A stretch of DNA of 5,147 nt from Limisphaerales bacterium (GTDB taxonomy: Bacteria; Verrucomicrobiota; Verrucomicrobiae; Limisphaerales; UBA11358). The translations under genes and the position numbers were made by a program. Below the pieces are notes generated by a model. It ran no database searches, was not told the origin of the DNA, and saw only the letters and a list, made by a program, of their open reading frames with translations. The stretch covers positions 1 to 5,147 of the forward strand of contig PLZL01000026.1 of NCBI GenBank assembly GCA_003152145.1, written 5' to 3'. The stretch's first letter is position 1. Each line of letters opens with the position of its first letter. This document shows positions 1-4,692 of this stretch, piece by piece.

Positions 1-544
1 TCGTGCCGCCCGTGCCGTCCAGCGATACGAGCAGCGCGAGGATGCCGTTGACAGAAGCCTGGTCAAGTTTCTGGCCGGAGATGTTGATCGTCGCGCCTAC
101 GATGCTTTTGAGTGTGCCAACGGTGCCGAGTGTGACCGAGGCGAGGTTTCCAAGACCGGTGTTGGCGGTAATTGTTCCATTGTAGCTGATCATCGCCGGC
201 AGTGAGAGTGTGGCCAGGCTGGCCATGCTGGCCACGCTGAAGCTTCCAAATGGGGCGTAGCCCTGATATTGCAGAGCGGGCAGCGAGATTGTGGTCAAAG
301 CCGCCATGGAGGACGGGTTAAAACTCCCGCCGACAAAACTCAAGACTGGAAAACTAAAGGTCGTGAGTGAGGCCATTGCCGAGGCGGTAAAACTTGCCCC
401 CAAGATTTTGAGCGAGGGAAAGGACATCGTCGTCAGCGAGGCCATCGTGGATGGTTGAAAATTGCTGTTAACAAACGTGAGTGCGGGAAACGACAAAGTT
501 GTCAGCGACTCCTGATTGAACAGGGATTGACGCGGGCGTTGCTG
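1..544 (-). CDS. 23-residue leucine-rich-type repeat protein, C-terminus beyond the window
   Basis: This minus-strand frame is open from about 601 to the window edge with no stop, so the 3' end is missing. From about 508 to 140 it encodes five tandem units of pattern S-L-T-T-x-S-(F/L)-P-x-L. Three are 23 residues long and end in M-A; two are about 27. After the array comes GQKLDQASVNGILALLVSL, leading into a Gly/Thr-rich edge. The unit length resembles BspA/Treponema-type leucine-rich repeats, which in general mediate surface binding; a receptor-binding or tail-associated role is inferred. No convincing start lies in this frame. The first ATG (445) is inside the second repeat, and no ATG precedes the first repeat. 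The lipoprotein ATG at 623 sits upstream in the neighbouring frame and joins this one if a single base is skipped near the A5 run at 545-549. The start I give is therefore the likely shift point, not a start codon. Confidence 0.66.
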
Positions 545-623
545 TTTTTGTGAGAAGCGAACCGCAGCTCGTGAGGAACTGGACCGCGCTGATAAGAACG
601 ATTAATTGTGCAATGTGTTTCAT
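468..623 (-). CDS. Short lipoprotein frame (51 aa), probable N-terminus of the repeat protein
   Basis: Translation begins MKHIAQLIVLISAVQFLTSC, a textbook lipoprotein signal: a positive N-terminus, a hydrophobic core at residues 4-17 and a lipobox L-T-S-C with Cys20 as the lipidated residue. The frame then reads GSLLTKTATPASIPVQS and stops at 468-470. The ATG overlaps the stop of the upstream 54-aa gene as ATGA and has AAAGG 4-5 nt upstream, so translational coupling is likely. The +1 frame begins to encode the 23-residue repeats at about 511, within this ORF. The simplest reading is that this is the signal and linker of that repeat protein, separated by a one-base indel or a frameshift. The alternative is a stand-alone short lipoprotein, such as an outer-membrane spanin embedded in another gene. 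The lipoprotein signal itself is clear; the gene structure is not. Confidence 0.6.
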   Translation of the reverse strand: MKHIAQLIVLISAVQFLTSCGSLLTKTATPASIPVQSGVADNFVVSRTHVC

Positions 624-784
624 ATTACCTTTGGTTTGTTGGTTGACTGTCTTGGAATCGTGACGATGTCATCGGCAGGATAGCAATTGACGAGGGCGAT
701 GATGGCCAGCATGGTTGCCAGCGCGAGGTAGAGCGTGTCGTCGTAATTGTAGAGCATGAGGATTCGGTCAGGCGTTAATTGCAT
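620..784 (-). CDS. Small single-pass membrane protein (54 aa)
   Basis: The family is not recognised. The protein has a short polar N-terminus, MQLTPDRILMLYNYDDT, one predicted transmembrane segment at about residues 18-35 (LYLALATMLAIIALVNCY) and a short polar tail of about 19 residues. I chose the ATG at 784 because AGAAAGG lies 6 nt upstream of it. An in-frame ATG at 817 would add 11 residues but would place this ribosome-binding site inside the gene. The stop overlaps the start of the lipoprotein frame by 4 nt (ATGA), so the two are probably co-translated. Small membrane proteins like this occur in phage lysis or superinfection-exclusion modules, but nothing here assigns such a role. It is too short, and lacks the coiled coil, for a typical inner-membrane spanin. 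Confidence 0.6.
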   Translation of the reverse strand: MQLTPDRILMLYNYDDTLYLALATMLAIIALVNCYPADDIVTIPRQSTNKPKVI

Positions 785-795
785 GAGCGGCCTTT
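778..795 (-). promoter_or_regulatory. Ribosome-binding site deciding the 54-aa gene start
   Basis: On the minus strand, AGAAAGG is followed by CCGCTC and then the ATG at 784. This is the clearest Shine-Dalgarno-like site in the window, and it favours the ATG at 784 over the in-frame ATG at 817. Other genes here have weak or no such sites. Confidence 0.45.
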
Positions 796-1200
796 CTGCC
801 GTGTGGCCAGACGGCAAGCATCAAATGGATTTCGGGCAGGGCGGCGAGGTGACAGGGATGGAGATTGGCCGGATTGTTCTGATGGGTTCCGTGCTTCGCA
901 CGGGATGATTTACTGATGGCAGGCACTGTTGAACCAAGGCAGGTAGGGAAGGGACAATCCTGGCAGATTCCATTTCCGGGCCAGTAAACAGGCGCAGCGG
1001 TTTTTGGCCACTGCGCCTGATGCCCGGTTCTCACCGTGCCTTGCCCCCCGGTTCTGGTCATCACTCCGCACCGGGGAAATCCTGACAGATTTCTTCCGAC
1101 TTGCGCATCGGTTTGCATTTGATGCGCGAAGTGTTTGTTATATTCAGTCCGCTGTCAATCGGGGGAACCCTGATGGCCGGAGTAGGAATTGTTTCGAGGG
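785..1200. other. 416-nt gap with no convincing gene
   Basis: This stretch separates the FISUMP/30-aa membrane genes from the 54-aa membrane/lipoprotein genes. A minus-strand reading frame of up to 116 codons (1118-768) spans much of it. It has no ribosome-binding site, contains the 989-1019 hairpin and ends 17 nt inside the next gene, so I treat it as probably non-coding. The stretch also contains a direct repeat of CCCGGTTCT (about 1022-1030 and 1047-1055). A promoter for the 54-aa gene would be expected here, but I found no well-spaced -35/-10 pair. Confidence 0.45.
989..1019 (-). terminator. GC-rich hairpin, possible weak terminator
   Basis: CAGGCGCAG at 989-997 and CTGCGCCTG at 1011-1019 form a perfect 9-bp inverted repeat around a 13-nt loop; two more G-C pairs are possible inside the loop. 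On the minus strand the stem is followed by only TTT and then ACTGG, so a Rho-independent terminator is plausible but weak. Its place, about 180 nt after the 30-aa gene and 200 nt before the 54-aa gene, suits a transcription-unit boundary or an RNA-processing site. Confidence 0.45.
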
Positions 1201-1293
1201 TTACCATTTGAAGCAGGCGATGGTCAGTCCAATGATTCCTGCGGCTATCATGGCGATGAGGAGCAGGACGGGGTCAAGGCGGCTGTCTCTCAT
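1201..1293 (-). CDS. Tiny single-pass membrane peptide (30 aa)
   Basis: The family is not recognised. After a polar start, MRDSRLDP, nearly all the rest is one hydrophobic helix (VLLLIAMIAAGIIGLTIACF) ending in K-W. The ATG lies 5 nt beyond the TGA of the FISUMP gene and has no ribosome-binding site of its own, so translation would depend on reinitiation or coupling. A longer frame in this phase reaches back to 1620, but it overlaps the well-supported FISUMP gene almost entirely, so I took this start. It may be a small phage membrane protein, for example a holin-like or lysis accessory peptide. That is inferred only from its size and hydrophobicity. It could also be a chance hydrophobic reading frame. 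Confidence 0.42.
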   Translation of the reverse strand: MRDSRLDPVLLLIAMIAAGIIGLTIACFKW

Positions 1294-1298
1294 AATTG

Positions 1299-2030
1299 TC
1301 AAATGTGAATTGGACGGATGGACACGGCATTCGAGACGGATGTAGCGTAAAAGCCCTGGGAGCCGGTCACGCGGAATTCCTGAAAGTCGCAATTGTGTCC
1401 TGCGGAGACTTCTGTCCAGTAACGGCCAATTGAGCCGGGGTAGCCGATTGAGCCGCTGCTTCCGCTTCGGAATCCTGCTGACGTGAGTTTTAGCCTCGAG
1501 GCAAATGCGCTGGCGCTGTCGGTGATTGATTCCGCGGCTACCAGGGCTGCCCATTCCGCGGCTGTTGGAATTCTGAATCCGGCCGGGCAGGGCAGATTGA
1601 TGAAGGCGTCTGGCTGCCACAGTGTTTCATTGTCCGTGCTTCGCCAATTGTAGGGCTGCAGGATGAACAGTGAGTTTGCGGGCGTGTCTGTCGGACTTGG
1701 CGTGGCTGTGGTTCCGCTGGTCCGCAATTGGTGGCCGTCACAGAATCTTCCCCACTGGTAGAGATCGCCATAGGCAGCAGCGTCGTCAATTGCCGTGGCG
1801 ACCTGGGTGGCGCCGAGATTGCGGTCGAGCCAGACTTTGCCGTCGAGGCCGGTGACGAATCCGTAAGTGATTCCGTCCGGGCCGGTTATCTGAATCGTTT
1901 CCCCCGGCGGCACTGGGCTGTTCAAAATCTCATCCGCCAGATAAATCAGCGCGGCCAATTGATCGCCCGGCGGAATGCACTTGCCGTAGCACTTAGCGGC
2001 GTTCACCAAAACCTGTGGGTCGGTGGCCAT
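1299..2030 (-). CDS. FISUMP-domain protein (243 aa) with N-terminal CIPPGDQL repeat
   Basis: Residues 3-38 carry one copy of the short cysteine repeat also found in the gene upstream (C14, C18, IPPGDQL). From about residue 50 to the end the sequence matches the Fibrobacter succinogenes major paralogous (FISUMP) domain, related to DUF1566. Landmarks are GKVWLDRNLGATQ (64-76), AYGDLYQWGR (86-95), PCPAGFRIPTAAEW (147-160), the Gly/Ser-rich SAGFRSGSSGS (184-194) with RYWTE (203-207), and the closing VSIRPIHI (236-243). FISUMP domains occur in secreted, surface and phage tail-associated proteins; their biochemical role is poorly defined. No signal peptide is seen, which suits a virion component. 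The start is 1 nt after the stop of the 76-aa gene (TGAAATG), implying coupled translation. I infer a virion surface or host-binding role. The domain call is strong; the function is not. Confidence 0.85.
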   Translation of the reverse strand: MATDPQVLVNAAKCYGKCIPPGDQLAALIYLADEILNSPVPPGETIQITGPDGITYGFVTGLDGKVWLDRNLGATQVATAIDDAAAYGDLYQWGRFCDGHQLRTSGTTATPSPTDTPANSLFILQPYNWRSTDNETLWQPDAFINLPCPAGFRIPTAAEWAALVAAESITDSASAFASRLKLTSAGFRSGSSGSIGYPGSIGRYWTEVSAGHNCDFQEFRVTGSQGFYATSVSNAVSIRPIHI

Positions 2031-2253
2031 TTCACGAATTGGCTATGGCATCGGCCAGATAAATCAGGACGGGCAACTGATCGCCCGGAGCGATGCACTT
2101 TGAATAGCATCGCGCTCCGGCAACCAAAGAAGCCGGGTCGGTGCTCACACCGGCAAATTGTGCAAAGAGCGAAATCAAGACAGGCAGTTGGTCGCCGGGC
2201 GGGATGCACCTGGCGATGCACTGCGCGTTTGCTTCAAGCGTCGTTGGGTCGGT
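1917..2253 (-). repeat. Three tandem 36-37-residue cysteine repeats across two genes
   Basis: Three units of pattern T-D-P-x-x-L-(x)4-A-x-C-(x)3-C-I-(P/A)-P-G-D-Q-L-(x)3-I-x-L occupy 2253-2143, 2142-2035 and 2024-1917. The first two make up nearly all of the 76-aa protein. The third opens the FISUMP protein. The similarity is also visible in DNA, for example the shared stretches encoding I-x-P-G-D-Q-L. The array probably arose by tandem duplication and is now interrupted by a stop and a new start between units two and three. Confidence 0.8.
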
Positions 2254-2262
2254 GGCAGGCAT
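2032..2262 (-). CDS. Two-repeat cysteine-motif protein (76 aa), unknown function
   Basis: The protein consists of two tandem units (residues 4-40 and 41-76), each beginning T-D-P and containing a Cys pair spaced by three residues, then I-(P/A)-P-G-D-Q-L-P-V-L-I and a hydrophobic helix-like end. The Cys pairs are at residues 15/19 and 52/56. They could form disulfides or bind metal, but nothing decides this. The start at 2262 lies 3 nt after the stop of the acidic 109-aa gene, and its stop lies 1 nt before the FISUMP start, so it sits inside a tight operon. I do not recognise a named family. Conservation of P-G-D-Q-L between units implies selection. Placement between capsid-associated and surface-type genes suggests a small virion or assembly component, which is inference. 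Confidence 0.72.
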   Translation of the reverse strand: MPATDPTTLEANAQCIARCIPPGDQLPVLISLFAQFAGVSTDPASLVAGARCYSKCIAPGDQLPVLIYLADAIANS

Positions 2263-2265
2263 TGG

Positions 2266-2595
2266 TTATTCTTCGGTTGCCGCCGGCTCTGCCATCTTGT
2301 CGAAGGTGTCGTCCACGTCATCCATCGTTGAGCGTTTGCCCTTCGACGGGCCGTTTTCGTCCCCGTCCTTTTCCCAAGACAATTCGACTTCGTTCTCCCA
2401 GATGTGCTGGCACTTGAACCGGCACTCCTGGCCGACATCGGGGATTTTCGAGCCGAAAATGGATTTTGGCACCAACGCGGTGTTACCTTCCATTTCGTCT
2501 TCGTTGTCGCCCTGGGGTTTGGATGGTTTGACATCGCCTACGTCACCGGGCGAGGCGGAAGCGGATTCCGGCGCGCTGTAATAGTCATCAGCCAT
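2266..2595 (-). CDS. Small acidic protein downstream of the capsid gene (109 aa)
   Basis: Starting MADDYYSAPESASASPGDVG, the protein is hydrophilic and rich in Asp and Glu, with flexible-looking ends. The middle (about 41-77) holds LVPKSIFGSK followed by a Gly, a Cys pair (C58, C62) and alternating ENEVELSWEK, suggesting a short beta-rich core. Small acidic proteins coded directly after the capsid gene are frequent in tailed phages and include scaffold, decoration and head-completion proteins, but I cannot choose among these. I picked the ATG at 2595 rather than upstream in-frame starts (up to 3009) because those would overlap the capsid gene in another frame and produce Arg/Ser/Pro-rich shadow sequence. 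No Shine-Dalgarno site is present; instead the A/T-rich AACGATTTATTTT that also precedes the capsid gene sits before the ATG. The next gene follows after 3 nt. Confidence 0.75.
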   Translation of the reverse strand: MADDYYSAPESASASPGDVGDVKPSKPQGDNEDEMEGNTALVPKSIFGSKIPDVGQECRFKCQHIWENEVELSWEKDGDENGPSKGKRSTMDDVDDTFDKMAEPAATEE

Positions 2596-2608
2596 AAAAT
2601 AAATCGTT
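2590..2608 (-). promoter_or_regulatory. Shared A/T-rich translation leader, copy 2
   Basis: The minus strand reads AACGATTTATTTTATGGCT, covering the start of the 109-aa gene. It matches the leader of the capsid gene (4354-4337) except for one extra base. No Shine-Dalgarno site is present, so the element may itself support initiation, for example by unstructured A/U-rich RNA recruiting ribosomal protein S1. This role is inferred. Confidence 0.4.
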
Positions 2609-2620
2609 TTTGTTTGGTGA

Positions 2621-2658
2621 AGCCCTGGGCGTCCGAACCACCAGAACGCCCAGGGGCT
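2621..2658 (-). terminator. Strong intergenic hairpin after the capsid gene
   Basis: AGCCCTGGGCGT (2621-2632) pairs with ACGCCCAGGGGCT (2646-2658) as a 12-bp, very GC-rich stem with a single bulged base and a 13-nt loop. It starts 19 nt after the capsid stop codon on the minus strand. No run of T follows directly, so it is either a partial terminator that lowers expression of downstream genes relative to capsid, or a 3'-end stabilising or processing structure. The hairpin itself is certain; its role is inferred. Confidence 0.65.
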
Positions 2659-2677
2659 ACCACCGCTTGCAGACGGG

Positions 2678-4342
2678 TTATGACAGAATCCACGGAACCG
2701 TGATCGTGGAGCAGGAACCCGTAATCGTGATGCTGTCGCCGCTGACGGCCCAGGTGCCGAGCACGCCGACCAAATGGTTGAGTTGTGTGACCAGGCCGGC
2801 CAGCGTTGTCTGTCCGCTGATAGCCTCGTGTTCGACCGGCACGCCATTGCACATGATGGTGTTCGCCTCGACCTGGTATTGGCCAGTCGTGGCATTGAGA
2901 TGCCCCGCGACAGTGACGGTGTATGGCGCGCTCGTGTTGGTGCAGAATGCGCTCGTGTTCGACTCGTAATTCTGGGCCGGGTAGCCGGGATCGGCATTGC
3001 AGGTGTCAATCTGAATGATGCACTGCGGCTCGGCCTTGTGGAAAATCAATTCCAAGAATTCCGTGTAGAGCGGGCGGATGGCCATTTTGAAATCCGCGAT
3101 GAACTGGCCCTTGTTGCGCCGCTTGTTCTCAATCGGATTCCCGTTCTGGTCCGCGCCGAGGTTGTCCATGACGAACTGCCAGCGCCCGCCGAAGTTGCGC
3201 GAGCTGTAGGGCATTTCGGGATTGACCGGCGTGGCATCGGCCACGAGGCATTGCAGAGCCTTCCGGTGCCAGACGTAGCTCCAACGATACTGCGCGTTGT
3301 CGAAAGCGGCATTCGGCAGATCCTTGGTGCCCGGCGCGCCGCCCGCGCCACTGGACGGCACGTTGACGAACGGGAGGACCACCTGATACCGATAGGGCAG
3401 CCCGGGCGTGGTGCCAACCGCGCCCAGATAGTTGAAACGCAGGTTGAACGGGTCCGCGCGCACAACGTAATTGCCGACGGTGCCCGAAAAGGCGTATTTC
3501 CAATACTTGCTGGTCGCATCCCATTCGGTGAAGCGCCAGTTGCCGGTGATGGACGGAACGCCGCCGATGCCCTGCTGCCCGCCGAGACGGTCCAGTTCCC
3601 AGACGGTATCCATGTCCGTCACCAACTCGATGTTGGGCGGCAGATCCTTGAACGGCTGCTTGCCGAAATAGCCAACGCGGCACAACGGCTGAAACCGGGA
3701 TTGCAACATTTGCGGCGTGAGTTTGAAAATGTGCGACGCCGGAACGTTGGTATCAATATACCATTCCTCGTCGTTGTGCGTGCCCGCCAACACCCACTGG
3801 TATTGGAACGTGCCATTCGCCGAACTCGGATTGCCGAAACTGCTGTTGGCGACCCAGGCGTAATTGGCGAACTGCGCCGCGCGTTTGCGCAGGAAATTCG
3901 AGTTGATCGCGCTGGTGGCCGGCTTCAGAATGTCAGTGATGATCTGCCGGAAATGTTCCTTCGCGTGCGTGACGTGCATCTCCTGGTCGTAGCACAGCAA
4001 GGGCGTCGCCCAAGACTGCTCTTCCAGAAAATACGTCAGCCGCGTGGCACCCCAGGTGATGTAATGCTCCGTCTTGTCGCAGGGCGTCCCCAAACAGTTT
4101 CCAGCCTGCGTGGGCCGCCACGTCTTGGTGACGTTGGGCCAGACGTGATTGAAGCGATCCAGCGTGTGCTGAACGCCGCTGTATGCCGGGAATTCGCCGG
4201 TGTCAACGTGTAAAATCCAGCCATCCTCCGGCCTTATGTCCTCCAAAATCAATTTGTCATACACAGGTTCTTGACTGACAAGTTGCTGTGTAAACTGGCA
4301 GCCGGTGACAAGGCCGGGTGTCGGACAGGGTCCAAAAGCCAT
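2678..4342 (-). CDS. Putative phage major capsid protein (554 aa)
   Basis: This is the largest gene in the window, beginning MAFGPCPTPGLVTGCQF. The length, the lack of signal peptide or membrane segment, the Trp/Tyr/Asn-rich beta-strand-like body, and the helix-like stretch at about 127-160 (KEHFRQIITDILKPATSAIN and on) suit a large virion shell protein of HK97-fold type. I base this on overall character and context, not on a diagnostic motif. Residues about 470-554 look like a separate beta-sandwich appendage. Their strands include PYTVTVAG, QYQVEANTIMCNG, TWAVSG and SITITGS, with a helix TLAGLVTQLNHLVGVLG between; such Ig-like or decoration-type C-terminal extensions are known on phage capsid proteins. 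The gene leads the minus-strand run, has its own long leader and is followed by a strong hairpin, as expected for the most highly expressed structural gene. The alternative is another large head or tail structural protein. Confidence 0.6.
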   Translation of the reverse strand: MAFGPCPTPGLVTGCQFTQQLVSQEPVYDKLILEDIRPEDGWILHVDTGEFPAYSGVQHTLDRFNHVWPNVTKTWRPTQAGNCLGTPCDKTEHYITWGATRLTYFLEEQSWATPLLCYDQEMHVTHAKEHFRQIITDILKPATSAINSNFLRKRAAQFANYAWVANSSFGNPSSANGTFQYQWVLAGTHNDEEWYIDTNVPASHIFKLTPQMLQSRFQPLCRVGYFGKQPFKDLPPNIELVTDMDTVWELDRLGGQQGIGGVPSITGNWRFTEWDATSKYWKYAFSGTVGNYVVRADPFNLRFNYLGAVGTTPGLPYRYQVVLPFVNVPSSGAGGAPGTKDLPNAAFDNAQYRWSYVWHRKALQCLVADATPVNPEMPYSSRNFGGRWQFVMDNLGADQNGNPIENKRRNKGQFIADFKMAIRPLYTEFLELIFHKAEPQCIIQIDTCNADPGYPAQNYESNTSAFCTNTSAPYTVTVAGHLNATTGQYQVEANTIMCNGVPVEHEAISGQTTLAGLVTQLNHLVGVLGTWAVSGDSITITGSCSTITVPWILS

Positions 4343-4354
4343 AAAAAAATCGTT
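4337..4354 (-). promoter_or_regulatory. Shared A/T-rich translation leader, copy 1
   Basis: The minus strand reads AACGATTTTTTTATGGCT, spanning the capsid start codon. It is nearly identical to the leader of the 109-aa gene at 2608-2590. Upstream, AAAGAAAG is purine-rich but too far from the ATG to be a usual Shine-Dalgarno site. A common initiation element for two structural genes is inferred. Confidence 0.4.
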
Positions 4355-4362
4355 CTTTCTTT

Positions 4363-4383
4363 GCGGCGGTCAATGACCGGCGC
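4363..4383. promoter_or_regulatory. Near-perfect palindrome upstream of the capsid gene
   Basis: GCGGCGGTCA and TGACCGGCGC flank a central A, with 9 of 10 pairs complementary. It lies 21-41 nt upstream of the capsid ATG. As DNA it looks like a binding site for a dimeric regulator. As minus-strand RNA it folds into a 9-pair hairpin with a three-base loop just before the start codon. Either could control capsid expression; which one is not shown. Confidence 0.5.
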
Positions 4384-4451
4384 GTGTTGTTGTTGTTTGC
4401 TCGTGGCCGCAAAATGCGACACCGAGCCTGTTGATTTATGGAAGCGACCCC

Positions 4452-4467
4452 AAACCCTTTCGGGCTT
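4452..4467 (-). other. Small GAAA-tetraloop hairpin in the capsid leader
   Basis: The minus-strand RNA would read AAGCCC, GAAA, GGGUUU: three C-G pairs, one G-U and two A-U pairs closed by a GNRA-type tetraloop. The G-U pair forms only in minus-strand RNA (A and C oppose on the plus strand), which fits a capsid mRNA leader. It is short enough to be chance. Confidence 0.3.
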
Positions 4468-4539
4468 TACCGCGATCCAGACAGAAGCTGTCCGGCTATC
4501 GGTGCTATTGCATCAGGTTCCCAGCCCAGATGTGCTGTT

Positions 4540-4565
4540 TCCCGGTAGTGCAGCGGGACTTTTTT
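4540..4565 (+). terminator. Short hairpin plus T6, terminator-like
   Basis: TCCCG (4540-4544) and CGGGA (4554-4558) form a 5-bp stem with a 9-nt loop, followed by C and six T (4560-4565). This is a small Rho-independent-terminator shape for the plus strand. No plus-strand gene lies upstream in the window, so it might block stray or antisense transcription or act as an attenuator before the tail gene. The short stem keeps confidence low. Confidence 0.3.
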
Positions 4566-4692
4566 CTCGCACTAATTAACAGTTCGTGTCATTTGTTAAA
4601 TCTGTCAATGCACTTTTTTCACTTTTTTTGTTGCCACGTCAAAAAAGTCTGAATTCTTGCCAACGCTGGCTTCCGGGTTTAACTTGCCCGTG

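Larger units (their letters stand above)
4343..4692. other. 350-nt divergent intergenic region
   Basis: It separates the minus-strand capsid gene from the plus-strand tail gene, so it should contain two outward promoters and the capsid mRNA leader. No convincing gene is seen. The part near the capsid holds a 21-bp palindrome (4363-4383) and a small tetraloop hairpin (4452-4467). The part at 4560-4650 is T-rich, with two CAC-plus-T-run units near 4620. A minus-strand TTGACA at about 4613-4608 resembles a -35 box but lacks a -10 at 16-18 nt. Confidence 0.55.

Noticed and set aside
3..185. Plus-strand 60-codon frame at the left edge
   Set aside because: It is antisense to the 23-residue-repeat protein, whose tandem units show that the minus strand is the coding strand.
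768..1118. Minus-strand open frame of 116 codons
   Set aside because: It has no ribosome-binding site, contains the 989-1019 hairpin, overlaps the next gene by 17 nt and shows no recognisable domain, so I treated the region as probably non-coding.
1136..1169. Minus-strand promoter TTGACA plus TATAAC
   Set aside because: The two boxes are only about 10 nt apart, far from the usual 16-18 nt.
1299..1420. Diversity-generating retroelement variable region at the end of the FISUMP gene
   Set aside because: Such domains can be retroelement targets, but I saw no reverse transcriptase or adenine-rich template copy of this segment in the window.
1728..2417. Plus-strand frame of 229 codons opposite the FISUMP and 76-aa genes
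   Set aside because: It is antisense to two well-supported genes and has Arg-rich, low-information sequence.
2596..3009. Upstream extension of the 109-aa gene
   Set aside because: It would overlap the capsid gene out of frame and adds Arg/Ser/Pro-rich sequence typical of a shadow frame. The ATG at 2595 has a leader shared with the capsid gene.
2774..4213. Long plus-strand frame of 479 codons opposite the capsid gene
   Set aside because: It is rich in Arg, Ala and Val as expected for an antisense shadow of a GC-rich gene, while the minus-strand protein has a normal composition and clean flanking signals.
4271..4652. Two plus-strand frames (4271-4579 and 4431-4652) in the divergent region
   Set aside because: They overlap each other, have no ribosome-binding site or recognisable domain, and one begins inside the capsid gene on the opposite strand.
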